This document shows, one piece after another, positions 15,648-24,989 of a stretch of 64,000 bases of DNA (within the stretch, counting starts at the first letter, position 1; every line of letters starts with the position of its first letter). The position numbers were made by a program, and so were the translations under genes. The notes beneath the pieces were generated by a model. It had not been told where the DNA came from. It made no database searches and saw nothing but the letters and a program-made list of their open reading frames with translations. Source of the DNA: Gemmatimonadota bacterium (GTDB taxonomy: Bacteria; Gemmatimonadota; Gemmatimonadetes; Gemmatimonadales; GWC2-71-9); NCBI GenBank assembly GCA_016713785.1, contig JADJOM010000001.1, positions 496,001-560,000 of the forward strand. Reading direction: 5' to 3'.

Positions 15648-17726
15648 CTACAGGATCTCCCACCACTCCCGCTCCACATCCACCGAGAGACCCACCCGGC
15701 CGGTGCGCAGCGAGACCCCGGTTTCGACCCGGAGCAGCCGGTGGAAGAGCTCCAGCCCGACCCCCGCCACCGGCTGCAGCCGGCCGCTGGCCCGCCAGGG
15801 GACCCCAGCCACCCCTCCTCCAGCCACCCCGGTGGCCAGGAACGGCGCGAGCACCAGCCGGTTGCCGGTTGAGACGTAGGGTCCGAGCGGAATGGCCGGC
15901 GCGGGCGCGGCCAGGCGGTATTCCAGTCGGCCGAGGGCGTACCGGCGGCCTCCGATGGCCCGGAAGCCGACCCCGGGCAGGGTGCCCCAGCCTCCCAGCG
16001 CAAAGCTCCGAGAGGCGGGCAGCTCGCGGCTGCCGGCGCCCCCCTCCAGGTGAACCGCCACCACACCGGGCCCGGCGGGCCGCCGCAGGTCCACACCCGC
16101 CGTGAGCCGTCCGTAGTCCCGGTCCCCGGTGCCACCCTCGACCCGGACCTCGAGCCGGTGGGAGGCGTCGCGATCGAGCCGGGCGGCACCCAGCACCACG
16201 CCGAGCCGCCCCACGCCCACCGTCCCGGCACCAAGGGCCGGGTTGGGGCGGTAGCTGCCGGAGGCGGGCGTGGCCTCCACCGCCACGGACCGGGTCCGCT
16301 CCACCGCCACCCCGCCCTCCACCCTGCTGGCAACCGAGCCACCGAGCCGCCGGGCCACGGTCAGGCCCACCTGGTCGAGCCGGACATAGTCGCCGAGGTC
16401 GCGCCCCCCCTCCTGCGCGAGCAGCGAGTTGACCACGCCCGAGACCACCGGCGTGTCGCCGAGATCGGCGATGGCCCGGGCGGCGGTGAGGGTGGCCGCG
16501 GTGGCGCCCCGTCCCAGTTCGAGGGTCGCGCCGCCGGTCAGGCGGCCGTCGGCGGTCCCGATCGCGGCGCGCGGCAGCAGGGCGGCGGCGGGTCCGAGGG
16601 CGAAGCGGAACCCGAGGCCCAGGGTGAGGCCCTGCACCCGGTTCACCCGGACCAGGTCGCTGATGGCCGAGATTCCGAGCCGGGAGCGGGCGAGGCCGCT
16701 CAGGTGCTGCCCCGGGGCCAGGCGGGCCACCTCGTCGCGGAGGGCATCGAGGTCGCCCTGCGCCACGGGGCGTGCCACCTCCTGGATCGCTGCGGCGAGC
16801 GGTGCATCCCAGGTGGCGGTGCTCTCCGCCGGCGCGCGGAGTCCGCCCACCGCGGGGCCGAGCCGCACCACCTGGGGCACCCCGGCGTTGAGTTCGTATT
16901 CGCCGATCTCCCAGCGTCCCCGGATGATGGACCGCGCGGGGAGGTCGAGCCAGGTGAGCCGGCGGCGGATCTCGATCTCCTGGCGCCATGGCAGCCACCA
17001 GCGGCCCTCCACCCGGGCGTTCTCCAGGCGCACGCTCAGGTCCTCGATGGAGCGGTCGAGGTAGGCGGCGGCGGTGAAGCTGAACCGGAAGCGCACCAGG
17101 TCACCGCTGGTGGCGTCGAGCGAGAGGGTGCCGATCACCCGGGGCGCCGCCGGATCGCGGGGACGCACCAGCACCTCATGCAGCCGGCGGGCGCCCTCCT
17201 GGGTGCGCAGCTCGAGGGAGTCGGCGAGGCGGAAGTGGTAGGCGGCCGGCCCCTCCGGGGCGAGGGGGTGGATGACGTCGCGGACCTCGTCCCCTTCGCC
17301 GATGCGGATGCGGTCACCGAAGTTGTTGGTGACGATGCCAAGGTGGTCGCGGTGGTAATTGATGTCGGTGGGGAGCCAGCGGCCGTCGCGCCAGCCGCGG
17401 ATCACCTGGCGGTGCAGGTCGGGCGCCTGCCAGTAGACGTCCACCAGCAGCTCGTCGGCCTTGATGAGGCGGGGCGCGGCGGCGAGGTCGCGACCCGCCT
17501 GGCCCAGGAAGAAGACGAAGCCGTGCGCCGTGGTGTGGTAGCTCCGCAGGGTGGAATCCGGCTCGGCGCGCTGCCGCGCGGCCATGGCGCGCCCCACCAG
17601 CGCCAGGGTGGTGGAATCGTCCCAGCCCTGCGCCGCCGCCGGCGCGCCGCCGAGCGCCGCCAGCAGCAGCGCGGCACCGAGTCGCCCCCGGATCCCGTGT
17701 CCCCCGCGTCCGTGCCGTCGAAGCAT
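15648..17726 (-). CDS. Probable outer-membrane protein with periplasmic N-terminal domain and barrel-like C-terminus
   Basis: A 692-residue exported protein of no certain family. The N-terminus (about 1-32, LGAALLLAALGGAPAAAQ) is a signal peptide. A mixed region to about residue 310 follows (LIKADELLVDVYWQAPDLHRQVIRGWRDG, then VRFRFSFTAAAYLDRSIEDLSVRLENARVEGRWWLPWRQEIEI), recalling outer-membrane proteins of the DUF5686 type. The C-terminal 350 residues alternate hydrophobic and polar residues in long strands with Gly-rich turns (LTLGLGFRFALGPAAALLP, LGRLEYRLAAPAP, GVGLELFHRLLRVETGVSL), consistent with a beta-barrel. The chain ends in Leu. The start at 17726 opens the signal peptide and diverges from a lipoprotein gene 33 bases away. 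Confidence 0.75.
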   Translation of the reverse strand: MLRRHGRGGHGIRGRLGAALLLAALGGAPAAAQGWDDSTTLALVGRAMAARQRAEPDSTLRSYHTTAHGFVFFLGQAGRDLAAAPRLIKADELLVDVYWQAPDLHRQVIRGWRDGRWLPTDINYHRDHLGIVTNNFGDRIRIGEGDEVRDVIHPLAPEGPAAYHFRLADSLELRTQEGARRLHEVLVRPRDPAAPRVIGTLSLDATSGDLVRFRFSFTAAAYLDRSIEDLSVRLENARVEGRWWLPWRQEIEIRRRLTWLDLPARSIIRGRWEIGEYELNAGVPQVVRLGPAVGGLRAPAESTATWDAPLAAAIQEVARPVAQGDLDALRDEVARLAPGQHLSGLARSRLGISAISDLVRVNRVQGLTLGLGFRFALGPAAALLPRAAIGTADGRLTGGATLELGRGATAATLTAARAIADLGDTPVVSGVVNSLLAQEGGRDLGDYVRLDQVGLTVARRLGGSVASRVEGGVAVERTRSVAVEATPASGSYRPNPALGAGTVGVGRLGVVLGAARLDRDASHRLEVRVEGGTGDRDYGRLTAGVDLRRPAGPGVVAVHLEGGAGSRELPASRSFALGGWGTLPGVGFRAIGGRRYALGRLEYRLAAPAPAIPLGPYVSTGNRLVLAPFLATGVAGGGVAGVPWRASGRLQPVAGVGLELFHRLLRVETGVSLRTGRVGLSVDVEREWWEIL

Positions 17727-17747
17727 CCGCTCGCTGCCGCCTCGTGG

Positions 17748-17753
17748 TAAGTT
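17748..17753 (+). promoter_or_regulatory. Candidate -10 element (TAAGTT) of a leaderless transcript
   Basis: TAAGTT, then GCAGCC, then the GTG start at 17760. No Shine-Dalgarno sequence is present. It has the same geometry as the elements before the genes at 26615, 43280, 31679 and 56728. Confidence 0.45.
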
Positions 17754-17759
17754 GCAGCC

Positions 17760-18350
17760 GTGATCCCTCCATCCCGCCTCGTCCCGCCGCTGCTCGCCCT
17801 GGCCCTGGCCTGCGGCCGGGCGCCCGCCGCCACCGGGGGCACACCCGACGCCGTGCCCCCCGCGGTCGGCCGGGTGCTCCCGGCGGACGAGCTCTTCCCG
17901 CTGGAAGTGGCCGGCGTGACGCCCAGCGACACCACCGTGACCTTCGCCACGGGCCGGCCCCGGACCATCATCCTGCGGCACGGCCCCCCGGACAATACCG
18001 TGTTCGTGGAGCTCGCGTTCCCGGCCGCGGCGTTCGCCGCCGCGGGCACGCCGGAAAGCGTGACCGTGAGCGTCGCCCCCGCCCCCGGGCTGTACGGCCT
18101 GACCCTCACCAGCACGATCCCGCCGGACACGGGGGCGCGGCTGCGGTTCAAGTACCCGGTGCACTTCGCCGCGCCGGCCGCCGGCGTGGCCCGGTACGGC
18201 AGCCTGGCCCGGTTCGAGCGCGCGCTGGTGGTGCTGGTCCGGCTGGACGACGGCCGCTGGGGGGTGCTGCCGAGCAGCCGGCCCGCCTCCGACAACCTGG
18301 AGGCGCCGCTGCGCGGCCCCGGCACCTACCTGCTGGCGGCGCCCCGCTAG
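17760..18350 (+). CDS. Putative lipoprotein of unknown function
   Basis: A 196-residue exported protein. The short signal (MIPPSRLVPPLLALALACGRAPAA) contains a lipobox-like LALAC with Cys18. The mature part is beta-rich (RTIILRHGPPDNTVFVELAFP, SVTVSVAPAPGLYGLTLTS, RLRFKYPVHF) and ends in RGPGTYLLAAPR, suggesting an immunoglobulin-like or beta-sandwich domain. No family was recognised. The GTG start at 17760 matches the leaderless layout upstream. The gene lies 82 bases before trpE and could be transcribed with it. Confidence 0.72.
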   Translation: MIPPSRLVPPLLALALACGRAPAATGGTPDAVPPAVGRVLPADELFPLEVAGVTPSDTTVTFATGRPRTIILRHGPPDNTVFVELAFPAAAFAAAGTPESVTVSVAPAPGLYGLTLTSTIPPDTGARLRFKYPVHFAAPAAGVARYGSLARFERALVVLVRLDDGRWGVLPSSRPASDNLEAPLRGPGTYLLAAPR

Positions 18351-18432
18351 CGTGAGTCGCGCGACGGGCCCGCGGGCGGTAGGTTTCGGCCCTCGCGTCA
18401 CCCGACCCTCCCCAGCCCACGGCTCCCGCGTC

Positions 18433-19932
18433 ATGGCTCCCGGCTTCAGCTCGCTCCCCGACTTCCTGGCCCGCGCCACGCCGGGCATGGTGCCCGTGGT
18501 CCGCCAGGTGGTGCTCGACGGCGACACGCCGGTGGCCGCGTTCGCCAAGCTGCACCAGGGGCGCTACGGCTTCCTGCTCGAGTCCCTGGAAGGGGGCGAG
18601 CGCTGGGCCCGCTACACCTTCCTCAGCACCGACCCCCGCGAAGTCCTAAGCTACCACGGCCGGGAGGTGCGCCGGTGGACCCCGGGCGCTGGCTGGAGCA
18701 CCGTGGCCACCGACGAGGCGCCGCTCGACCACCTTGCCCGGACGATGCGGCAGTACCCCCCGGTGGACCTGCCGGGGCTGCCCCGCTTCACCGGCGGCGC
18801 GGTGGGGTACATCGGCTACGACGTGGTGCGCAGCCTGGAGCGGCTGCCCGACGCCCCGGCCGACGACCGCGGGCTCCCCGACGCGCTGCTCATGGTGGCC
18901 GACACCCTGCTGGTGCTCGACAACCTGTTCAACCGGGCCACGATCATCGCGAACGTGGAGGTGGCGCCGGGGATGTCGCCGGCGGCGCTCGAGGCGCTGT
19001 ACCACGGCGCCGTCGCGCGGATCGAGGGGTGGCTGGCGCGTCTGGCCGCGCCCTCGGCCCTGACGCCGCTGGCCATCGAGGGGGCGGCGCCGATCCCGGC
19101 CACCACCGCGCCCTTCAGCGACCAGGCCTACCAGGACGGCGTGCGCACCATCCAGGAGCACATCGCCGCGGGCGACACCTTCCAGACCGTGCTGTCCCGC
19201 CGGATCGACCTCGACGCGCCGGACCCGTTCCTCACCTACCGCTACCTCCGCGCGCTCAACCCGGCGCCGTACCTGTACTTCCTGCACTTCGACGACCTGC
19301 ACGTGGTGGGCAGTTCGCCCGAGGTGCTGATCCGCGTGGAGGAGGGCGAGGTCACCGTGCGCCCGATCGCCGGCACCCGGCCCCGTGGCGCCACCGCCGC
19401 GGAGGACCAGGCGCTGCAGGCGGAGCTGGAGGCCGACCCGAAGGAACGCGCGGAACACCTGATGCTGGTGGATCTGGGCCGGAACGACGTGGGCCGGGTG
19501 GCGGCGTTCGGCACGGTGCGGCTCACGGCCTTCATGGTGGTGGAGCGGTACTCGCACGTGATGCACCTGGTGAGCGAGGTGCGCGGCCGGCTGCGCGAGG
19601 AGCTCGACGCGCTGGCCGCCCTCGGCGCGTGCTTCCCGGCGGGCACCGTGAGCGGCGCGCCCAAGGTGCGGGCCATGGAGATCATCGACGCCCTGGAGCC
19701 CACGCGGCGGGGGCCCTACGCCGGCGCGGTAGGGTACGTCGGCTGGGGGGCGCGCACCCTGGACACGGCCATCGCCATCCGCACCGTGGTGATGCGGGGT
19801 GGCCGCGCCTGGGTGCAGGCCGGCGCCGGGATCGTCGCGGACTCCGAGGCCGCGGCGGAGTGGCGCGAAACCGAAGCCAAGGCGCGGGCGGTGCTCGCGG
19901 CGCTCGGCCTCGCGGGGGCGCGCGGGCCCTAG
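18433..19932 (+). CDS. trpE: Anthranilate synthase component I
   Basis: Chorismate-utilising subunit that makes anthranilate with ammonia from TrpG; first committed step of tryptophan synthesis. It is 499 residues. The N-terminal LLES motif of the tryptophan feedback site is present (about residues 45-48). The chorismate-binding core contains QTVLSRRID, SPEVLIRVEEGEVTVRPIAGTRPRG, DLGRNDVGRVA and GTVSGAPKVRAMEI. It starts at the ATG of MAPGFSSLPDF; the frame is open upstream to 18352. No trpG or other trp gene follows; the next gene encodes a cyclase. A small hairpin (19940-19954, 6-bp stem) follows the stop and could be a weak terminator. Confidence 0.96.
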   Translation: MAPGFSSLPDFLARATPGMVPVVRQVVLDGDTPVAAFAKLHQGRYGFLLESLEGGERWARYTFLSTDPREVLSYHGREVRRWTPGAGWSTVATDEAPLDHLARTMRQYPPVDLPGLPRFTGGAVGYIGYDVVRSLERLPDAPADDRGLPDALLMVADTLLVLDNLFNRATIIANVEVAPGMSPAALEALYHGAVARIEGWLARLAAPSALTPLAIEGAAPIPATTAPFSDQAYQDGVRTIQEHIAAGDTFQTVLSRRIDLDAPDPFLTYRYLRALNPAPYLYFLHFDDLHVVGSSPEVLIRVEEGEVTVRPIAGTRPRGATAAEDQALQAELEADPKERAEHLMLVDLGRNDVGRVAAFGTVRLTAFMVVERYSHVMHLVSEVRGRLREELDALAALGACFPAGTVSGAPKVRAMEIIDALEPTRRGPYAGAVGYVGWGARTLDTAIAIRTVVMRGGRAWVQAGAGIVADSEAAAEWRETEAKARAVLAALGLAGARGP

Positions 19933-19982
19933 GCCCGGCCGGGCCGCCGGCCCGCGGACATGCGGCCCCTCCCCGGGGCGCG

Positions 19983-19988
19983 TATATT
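19983..19988 (+). promoter_or_regulatory. Candidate -10 element (TATATT) seven bases before start codon
   Basis: TATATT followed by GGAGGCC and the ATG at 19996. The GGAGG could be read as a Shine-Dalgarno site, but its two-base distance to ATG is too short for normal use, so a leaderless or very short leader is favoured. Confidence 0.45.
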
Positions 19989-19995
19989 GGAGGCC

Positions 19996-21609
19996 ATGCC
20001 TTTCAAGCTCGTCTCCTTCACCGGCGACCAGGACTTCGAGCTCATCCCGGACCATACCTACGTGGTCGGCCGGGCGGTCACGAGCGACATCCCCATCTTC
20101 GATCCGACGATCAGCCGCCGCCACGCCGAGCTCCGGGTGGGGAAGGCCACGATCGCGCTCAAGGACCTGGGCAGCTCCAACGGCACGTTCATCAATGGCG
20201 AGCGGGTCACCGACGGCACCCTCGAGGCCGGCGACTCGGTGACGTTCGGCAAGGTGGTCTTCCAGCTCAAGACCCCCGAGATGGGCAGCGCGCGGCTGGT
20301 CACCACCGGGCAGAACCTGCCCCAGCCCGGCGGCACGATCGTCAAGCAGATCGCCATGAGCGGCCACGTGGGGGCGGCCATCGTCGGCGAGGTGGCCCAG
20401 GCCGCCGGCGCCCACGACGCCCAGGGCCAGCTCAAGGTGGCCGGCGCCAGCACGGCCGAGCGCAACGCGCGCAAGCTCTCCCTGCTGCTCGAGGTGTCGC
20501 AGAAGCTCTCCGGCGAGCTCGACCTCGACAAGCTGCTGGGCCGGGTGGTGGAGACCACCTTCGACGTCATGGGCGTGGACCGGGTGTCGGTGCTGCTCAA
20601 GACCGAGAGCGGCGAGCTGGTGCCGCGGGTGTCCAAGAGCCGCCTCGGCGACAGCTCCGCGCAGCACGTGCCGCGATCCATCGCCCGCAAGGCGGTGGAG
20701 GAGCGGGTGGCCATCCTCACCGACAACGCCGTGGCCGACGACCGCTTCAAGGGCGGGGCGTCGATCATGCTGCAGAGCGTCCGCAGCGCCATGTGCATCC
20801 CGCTCATGGCCAGCGCGGAGATGGTGCTCGGCATCCTGTACGTGGACAACCTCACCGCCACCAACTCCTTCAGCGACGAGGACCTGCAGTTCCTCATCGC
20901 GTTCGGCGGCCTGGCGGCGATCGCCATCAAGAACAGCCGCTTCGCCGAGCAGATCCAGCGCGAGGCGATGGTCCGCTCCAACTTCGAGCGCTACTTCGCG
21001 CCGAACGTGGCGGCGGAGATCGCCATGCAGCAGGGGGCGGTGAAGCTGGGCGGCGACAAGCGCCCGGTGACGATCCTCTTCTCCGACATCCGCGGCTTCA
21101 CCACGATGTCGGAACACATGAGCCCGGAGAGCATCGCGAGCCTGCTCTCGGACTACTTCACCGAGATGGTGGACATCATCTTCGCCAACGGCGGCACCCT
21201 CGACAAGTTCATCGGGGACGCCGTCATGGCCCTCTGGGGGGCCCCGGTGCCCCACGCCGACGACCCCGACCGCGCGGTGCAGGCGGCGATCGCCATGCAG
21301 CGCGCCATCCACGCGCTCAACGCCAAGTGGACGGCGGACGGGCGGCCCAGCATCAGCGTGGGGATCGGGATCAACTACGGCGAGACCTTCGCGGGAAACA
21401 TCGGCAGCCACCTGCGGCTGGAATACACGGTCATCGGCGACAATGTCAACGTGGCCAGCCGGCTCTGCTCCAATGCCAAGGGCGGGGAGATCCTGATCTC
21501 CGACCCGCTCTACCAGGTGCTCAAGGAGAAGCCCCCGGTCGAGGCGCGCGACCCGCTCGCGGTCAAGAACCGCGCCCAGGCGGTGCCGGTCTGGCGGGTC
21601 AAGGTCTGA
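19996..21609 (+). CDS. FHA-GAF-class III adenylate cyclase
   Basis: A 537-residue cytoplasmic signalling enzyme predicted to make cAMP from ATP. The N-terminal FHA domain (about 1-95) has the phosphothreonine-binding residues Arg26, Ser40, Arg41-His43 and SSNGTFING, and should dock phosphoproteins such as the Ser/Thr kinases in this window. A GAF domain spans about 165-315. The cyclase domain (about 352-500) has metal-binding Asp364 (LFSDIRGFT) and Asp408 (KFIGDAVMALWG), Lys404 and Thr478 at the purine-selecting positions (indicating ATP), and the transition-state Asn/Arg in GDNVNVASRL. All catalytic residues are intact. Confidence 0.93.
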   Translation: MPFKLVSFTGDQDFELIPDHTYVVGRAVTSDIPIFDPTISRRHAELRVGKATIALKDLGSSNGTFINGERVTDGTLEAGDSVTFGKVVFQLKTPEMGSARLVTTGQNLPQPGGTIVKQIAMSGHVGAAIVGEVAQAAGAHDAQGQLKVAGASTAERNARKLSLLLEVSQKLSGELDLDKLLGRVVETTFDVMGVDRVSVLLKTESGELVPRVSKSRLGDSSAQHVPRSIARKAVEERVAILTDNAVADDRFKGGASIMLQSVRSAMCIPLMASAEMVLGILYVDNLTATNSFSDEDLQFLIAFGGLAAIAIKNSRFAEQIQREAMVRSNFERYFAPNVAAEIAMQQGAVKLGGDKRPVTILFSDIRGFTTMSEHMSPESIASLLSDYFTEMVDIIFANGGTLDKFIGDAVMALWGAPVPHADDPDRAVQAAIAMQRAIHALNAKWTADGRPSISVGIGINYGETFAGNIGSHLRLEYTVIGDNVNVASRLCSNAKGGEILISDPLYQVLKEKPPVEARDPLAVKNRAQAVPVWRVKV

Positions 21610-21618
21610 CGGCGGCGG

Positions 21619-22782
21619 CTACGGCGCCGCCGGCTCCATCTTCCAGAACGCGATCCCCCCGGCCTGCTGGCCCACCTCCACCGACGCCACCCGCGCCAGC
21701 GCCACCAGGTCCCAGACGTCCACCGTGCCCGGCGCCGCCCCCACCCCCTCGCTGCTCACAAAGGCGTAGCGGGAATCGGGGCTGATCGCCACCCCGTGAC
21801 TGATCGTGGTGGAGCTCTGCGCCTGCATCACGCTGTGGCCGCGCGCCAGGTCAAACACCTGTACCCCACCCCCCTGCTTGAGGCTCGCCACCAGCAGCCG
21901 CCCATCCGGCGTCACCGCCAGGTTGTAGGGGCCACGACCCGTCGGGAACCGGCGGGTGATGCGCCAGCCGGCCCGCTCCACCTCCACGATCTCGTCCGCC
22001 TTGTTGCACGCCACGTAAACGTGGGCCCCGTCGGCGGCGGGCTGGGCCCAGGTCGGCGAGCAGCTGGGTCGCGGCATCATGCCGCCCATGTCATGGCCGC
22101 CGTGGGCCGGCGGGGCCACCGCGGGGAGCGGCCCCTCGCTCCCGCGCGCCAGGCCGAAGCGGCGCGCCACCTCGAAGGTGGCGGCATCGAGTTCCACCAG
22201 CTGGTCGTCCATCATGCAGGTGGAGTACTGCGCCCGGCCGTCCGGCGAGAGCCGGCTGCCATGCGGCATGGTGCAGGTCTCGGTGCGCGCCACCTCGGTC
22301 AGGGTCGGCGTGTAGACCACCGACACCGACGAGGGGACCATCCGTCCGTGCAGGTTGAAGTTGACGATGAAGGCGTAGAGCCCGTCGGCGGTGACGTCGA
22401 GGGAGGCGGGGAAGTTGCCGAGCAGGATGCCCGGCCCCGCGAGGGTGTCGGGACCGAGGGCGTAGCGCCAGTACCGGCCGTCGGGCGATCCGTGGCCGGT
22501 GGTGACGTGAAGGAACCGCCCGTCGCGGCTGATCTGCAGCCCATGCGGGCCCTCCATCTCGGCCGGGGACTGCCCCGCGGCAATGGTGCGCTCCACCACC
22601 GCGCCGCCCGGCCCGAACCGGATCCGGTGCAGCAGGTCGGCCGACTCGGCCCCGACGTACACCCAGTAGGTGCGGGTGGGCGGCGCCGGCGGCTGCTGGG
22701 CGGCCGCCGGGCGGGCGAGGGCGAGGGCGAGGGCCGCGACGCCGGCCAGCGCGAGCCGCTTGCGGGAAGGGGAGCTGGGCAT
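21619..22782 (-). CDS. Secreted YVTN-type beta-propeller protein
   Basis: A 387-residue exported protein. A signal peptide (about residues 1-28, ARPAAAQQ) precedes repeated propeller blades with sequence patterns like GPHGLQISRDGRFLHVTTG, GPYNLAVTPDGRLLVASL and SHGVAISPDSRYAFVSSEG, the YVTN/lactonase-like type. A His/Gly/Met-rich loop (PAHGGHDMGGMMP) could bind metal. It is convergent with the cyclase gene (nine bases apart) and divergent from the LVIVD protein gene. Start 22782 is chosen over 22824 because it begins directly before the signal peptide. Confidence 0.82.
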   Translation of the reverse strand: MPSSPSRKRLALAGVAALALALARPAAAQQPPAPPTRTYWVYVGAESADLLHRIRFGPGGAVVERTIAAGQSPAEMEGPHGLQISRDGRFLHVTTGHGSPDGRYWRYALGPDTLAGPGILLGNFPASLDVTADGLYAFIVNFNLHGRMVPSSVSVVYTPTLTEVARTETCTMPHGSRLSPDGRAQYSTCMMDDQLVELDAATFEVARRFGLARGSEGPLPAVAPPAHGGHDMGGMMPRPSCSPTWAQPAADGAHVYVACNKADEIVEVERAGWRITRRFPTGRGPYNLAVTPDGRLLVASLKQGGGVQVFDLARGHSVMQAQSSTTISHGVAISPDSRYAFVSSEGVGAAPGTVDVWDLVALARVASVEVGQQAGGIAFWKMEPAAP

Positions 22783-22870
22783 CAGCTTGCCACCAGTCTG
22801 CAGGTTGCGGGTTGCAGGGTCCATCCCGTCAGGTTCACGGCGCCCCGGCGCCATCCCTCGGAGCCCCGAC

Positions 22871-24916
22871 GTGTCGAAGCTAATCTCGCGCCTCCTCGCC
22901 GTCACGGCGATCAGCCTCGCCCCCGCCACCCCCACGGCGGCCCAGCAGCCCGCCCCACCCCCGGTGGCGCGGCTGGTGGCCGAGCCGGCGGCCCTCACGC
23001 TCGAGGTGGGTGCCACGGACTCGTTCCGCGTCACCGCCTTCGACGCCGCCGGCCGCGAGATCCCCAACCCGCCGCTGCGGGGCAGCGGCCCGCGCAACGC
23101 GCTGCGGCTGGGCCGCAACGCGGTCACCGCGCTGGCGGCGGGCCGGTTCGAGATGGTCTTCACGGCCGTCAGCGGGGATGGCACCCCGCCCGCGATGGTC
23201 ACGATCCCGGTGCAGGTCACCTGGCCGGCCCTGCAGTCGCTCGCGGTGCGCAGCGAGCCCGGCCGGCTCTATACCGGCATCACCCTCGGCCTCACGGCGC
23301 ACGGGCACCACGCCGACGGCGGGGAACGCCCGGCGGCGGCCCTCCCGGCCACGTGGCGCAGCTCCAGCCCCGCGATCGCGTCGGTGGACCGCTATGGCTA
23401 CGTCACGGCCCACCGCGCCGGCACGGTGGTGATCACCGCGGAGGCGGAGGGACGCCGGGCGGACTGGCGGCAGGTGGTCCTGGCCAATCCGGTCCGCAGC
23501 CTCTCGGTGGACCTGGACCAGGCCAGCGTCCGCACCGGCGATGTCCTGCACCTCAAGGCCACCGCACGCCGCGCCAACGGGACGCCGGTCACCGACGTGC
23601 CGATCACCTGGAGCTACACCTACGCCCCCGACGATACCATCGCGGCCCCGGGCGCCACCGGCGTCCTGGATCGCGGCCTCTTCACCGCCGAGGTGCCGGG
23701 CCGCTACACCCTGCTCGCCTCGGCCGGGGACGTGGTGGCCCGGGCCGTCGTGGAGGCCCGCCCCCGTGACGCGCGTCGCCGCATCAGCGTCACCGGCCGC
23801 GGCGCGATCACCAACGTCCACACCTCGGACTTCTGGCCCTGGACCGGCCGCGACGGCCGCGACTACGCCCTGGTCGGGACCTGGGGCGGCGACGGCTGGG
23901 CCTACGTCTTCGACATCACGGACCTGGCGCACCCGGTGCGCACCGACTCCATCAAGGTGGACGCGCGGGTGATCAATGACGTGACCGTCTCGCCCGATGG
24001 CCGCTACGGCGTCCTGTCCCGCGAGGGCGCCTCCAACCGGGTGAACGGCGTGGTCCTCCTCGACCTCGCCACGCCGGCCCACCCCCGGGTGGCGTCCGGC
24101 TTCGACCAGGAGCTGACCGGTGGCGTGCACAACATGTTCGCCACCCGGGATTACCTCTTCGCCATCTCGGGCGGCGACCGCTACGTCATCATCGACGTCC
24201 GCGATGTGGACCACCCGAAGTACGTCAGCGAATACGACCACCCCAACAGCCGGGTGCACGACGTCTGGGTGCACGACGGCATCGCCTACAGCTCCGAGTG
24301 GGGCACCGGCGTGGTCGCGGTGGACGTGGGCAACGGCCGGTGGGGCGGCACCATCGAGAAGCCCGTCCTCATCAACACCTTCGCGACCACCAGCGGCGCC
24401 ACGCACGAGATCTTCCCGTACATCCAGAAGGCCACCGGCAAGGTCTACCTGTTCCTGGGGGACGAGATCATGTCGCGCGAGGGACGCGTCTGGGAGGGGA
24501 CCAACTACTTCCCCGACCTCTTCGGCAGCATCCCGAAGCGGGGCGGCGTGCCCCAGACCTCGGCCGGCTACACCCACATCATCGACTTCACCGACCCGAT
24601 GCACCCGCAGAACATCGCGAAGTACCACCAGGAGGAGTTCGGCGCGCACGACATCATCGTCGAGGACGACGTGATGTACCAGGCGTACTACGACGGCGGG
24701 GTCCGGGTGGTCGATGTCTCGGGCGAGCTGGTGGGCAACCTGGCGGAGCAGCGGCGGGAGATCGCGGTGTACAAGCCCTTTGATCCCGAGGGATACACCC
24801 CCAATGCTTCGTTCGTGATGAACGCGATGCCGTGGAAGGGCCACATCCTCTTTACCGACTTCAACAGCGGCCTGTGGGCCGCCAAGCTGGAGCCGAAGCA
24901 GGGCCTCACGCCGTAG
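22871..24916 (+). CDS. Secreted LVIVD-repeat beta-propeller with N-terminal Ig-like (Big-2-like) domains
   Basis: A 681-residue exported protein. It starts GTG-SKLISRLLAVTAISLA and has a signal peptide ending TAAQQ. Residues about 30-320 contain three Ig-like domains with the Big-2 pattern (LVAEPAALTLEVGATDSFRVTAFDAAGREI, then ATWRSSSPAIASVDRYGYVTAHRAGTVVITAEA). The rest is an LVIVD propeller (DITDLAHPVRTDSIKV, DVRDVDHPKYVSEYDHPNSRVHDVWVHDG, DFTDPMHPQNIAKYHQEE). The function of LVIVD proteins is unknown, but they are secreted and calcium- or substrate-binding roles have been suggested. The gene is divergent from another propeller gene with an 88-base gap, so the two may be co-regulated. Confidence 0.85.
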   Translation: MSKLISRLLAVTAISLAPATPTAAQQPAPPPVARLVAEPAALTLEVGATDSFRVTAFDAAGREIPNPPLRGSGPRNALRLGRNAVTALAAGRFEMVFTAVSGDGTPPAMVTIPVQVTWPALQSLAVRSEPGRLYTGITLGLTAHGHHADGGERPAAALPATWRSSSPAIASVDRYGYVTAHRAGTVVITAEAEGRRADWRQVVLANPVRSLSVDLDQASVRTGDVLHLKATARRANGTPVTDVPITWSYTYAPDDTIAAPGATGVLDRGLFTAEVPGRYTLLASAGDVVARAVVEARPRDARRRISVTGRGAITNVHTSDFWPWTGRDGRDYALVGTWGGDGWAYVFDITDLAHPVRTDSIKVDARVINDVTVSPDGRYGVLSREGASNRVNGVVLLDLATPAHPRVASGFDQELTGGVHNMFATRDYLFAISGGDRYVIIDVRDVDHPKYVSEYDHPNSRVHDVWVHDGIAYSSEWGTGVVAVDVGNGRWGGTIEKPVLINTFATTSGATHEIFPYIQKATGKVYLFLGDEIMSREGRVWEGTNYFPDLFGSIPKRGGVPQTSAGYTHIIDFTDPMHPQNIAKYHQEEFGAHDIIVEDDVMYQAYYDGGVRVVDVSGELVGNLAEQRREIAVYKPFDPEGYTPNASFVMNAMPWKGHILFTDFNSGLWAAKLEPKQGLTP

Positions 24917-24920
24917 CCGG

Positions 24921-24972
24921 GTGGGGCGGCAGGGCGGTACGGCGGCACTGCCCCACGGCGGCCGAGCCGCCG
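24921..24972. terminator. Two adjacent GC-rich hairpins between convergent genes
   Basis: GTGGGGC (24921-24927) pairs with GCCCCAC (24950-24956). CGGCGGC (24956-24962) pairs with GCCGCCG (24966-24972) over a three-base loop. There is no T-tract. The position after both stops suggests a bidirectional terminator for the LVIVD and maf genes. The region also holds a short octamer repeat (CCGAGCCG, CCGCCTAG). Confidence 0.45.
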
Positions 24973-24989
24973 AGCCGCCGCCTAGCCGC

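Noticed and set aside
18646..21411. Long minus-strand frame of about 921 residues opposite trpE and the cyclase gene
   Set aside because: The plus strand carries two well-defined enzymes with full catalytic motifs; the antisense reading is His/Arg/Asp-rich and spans two genes.
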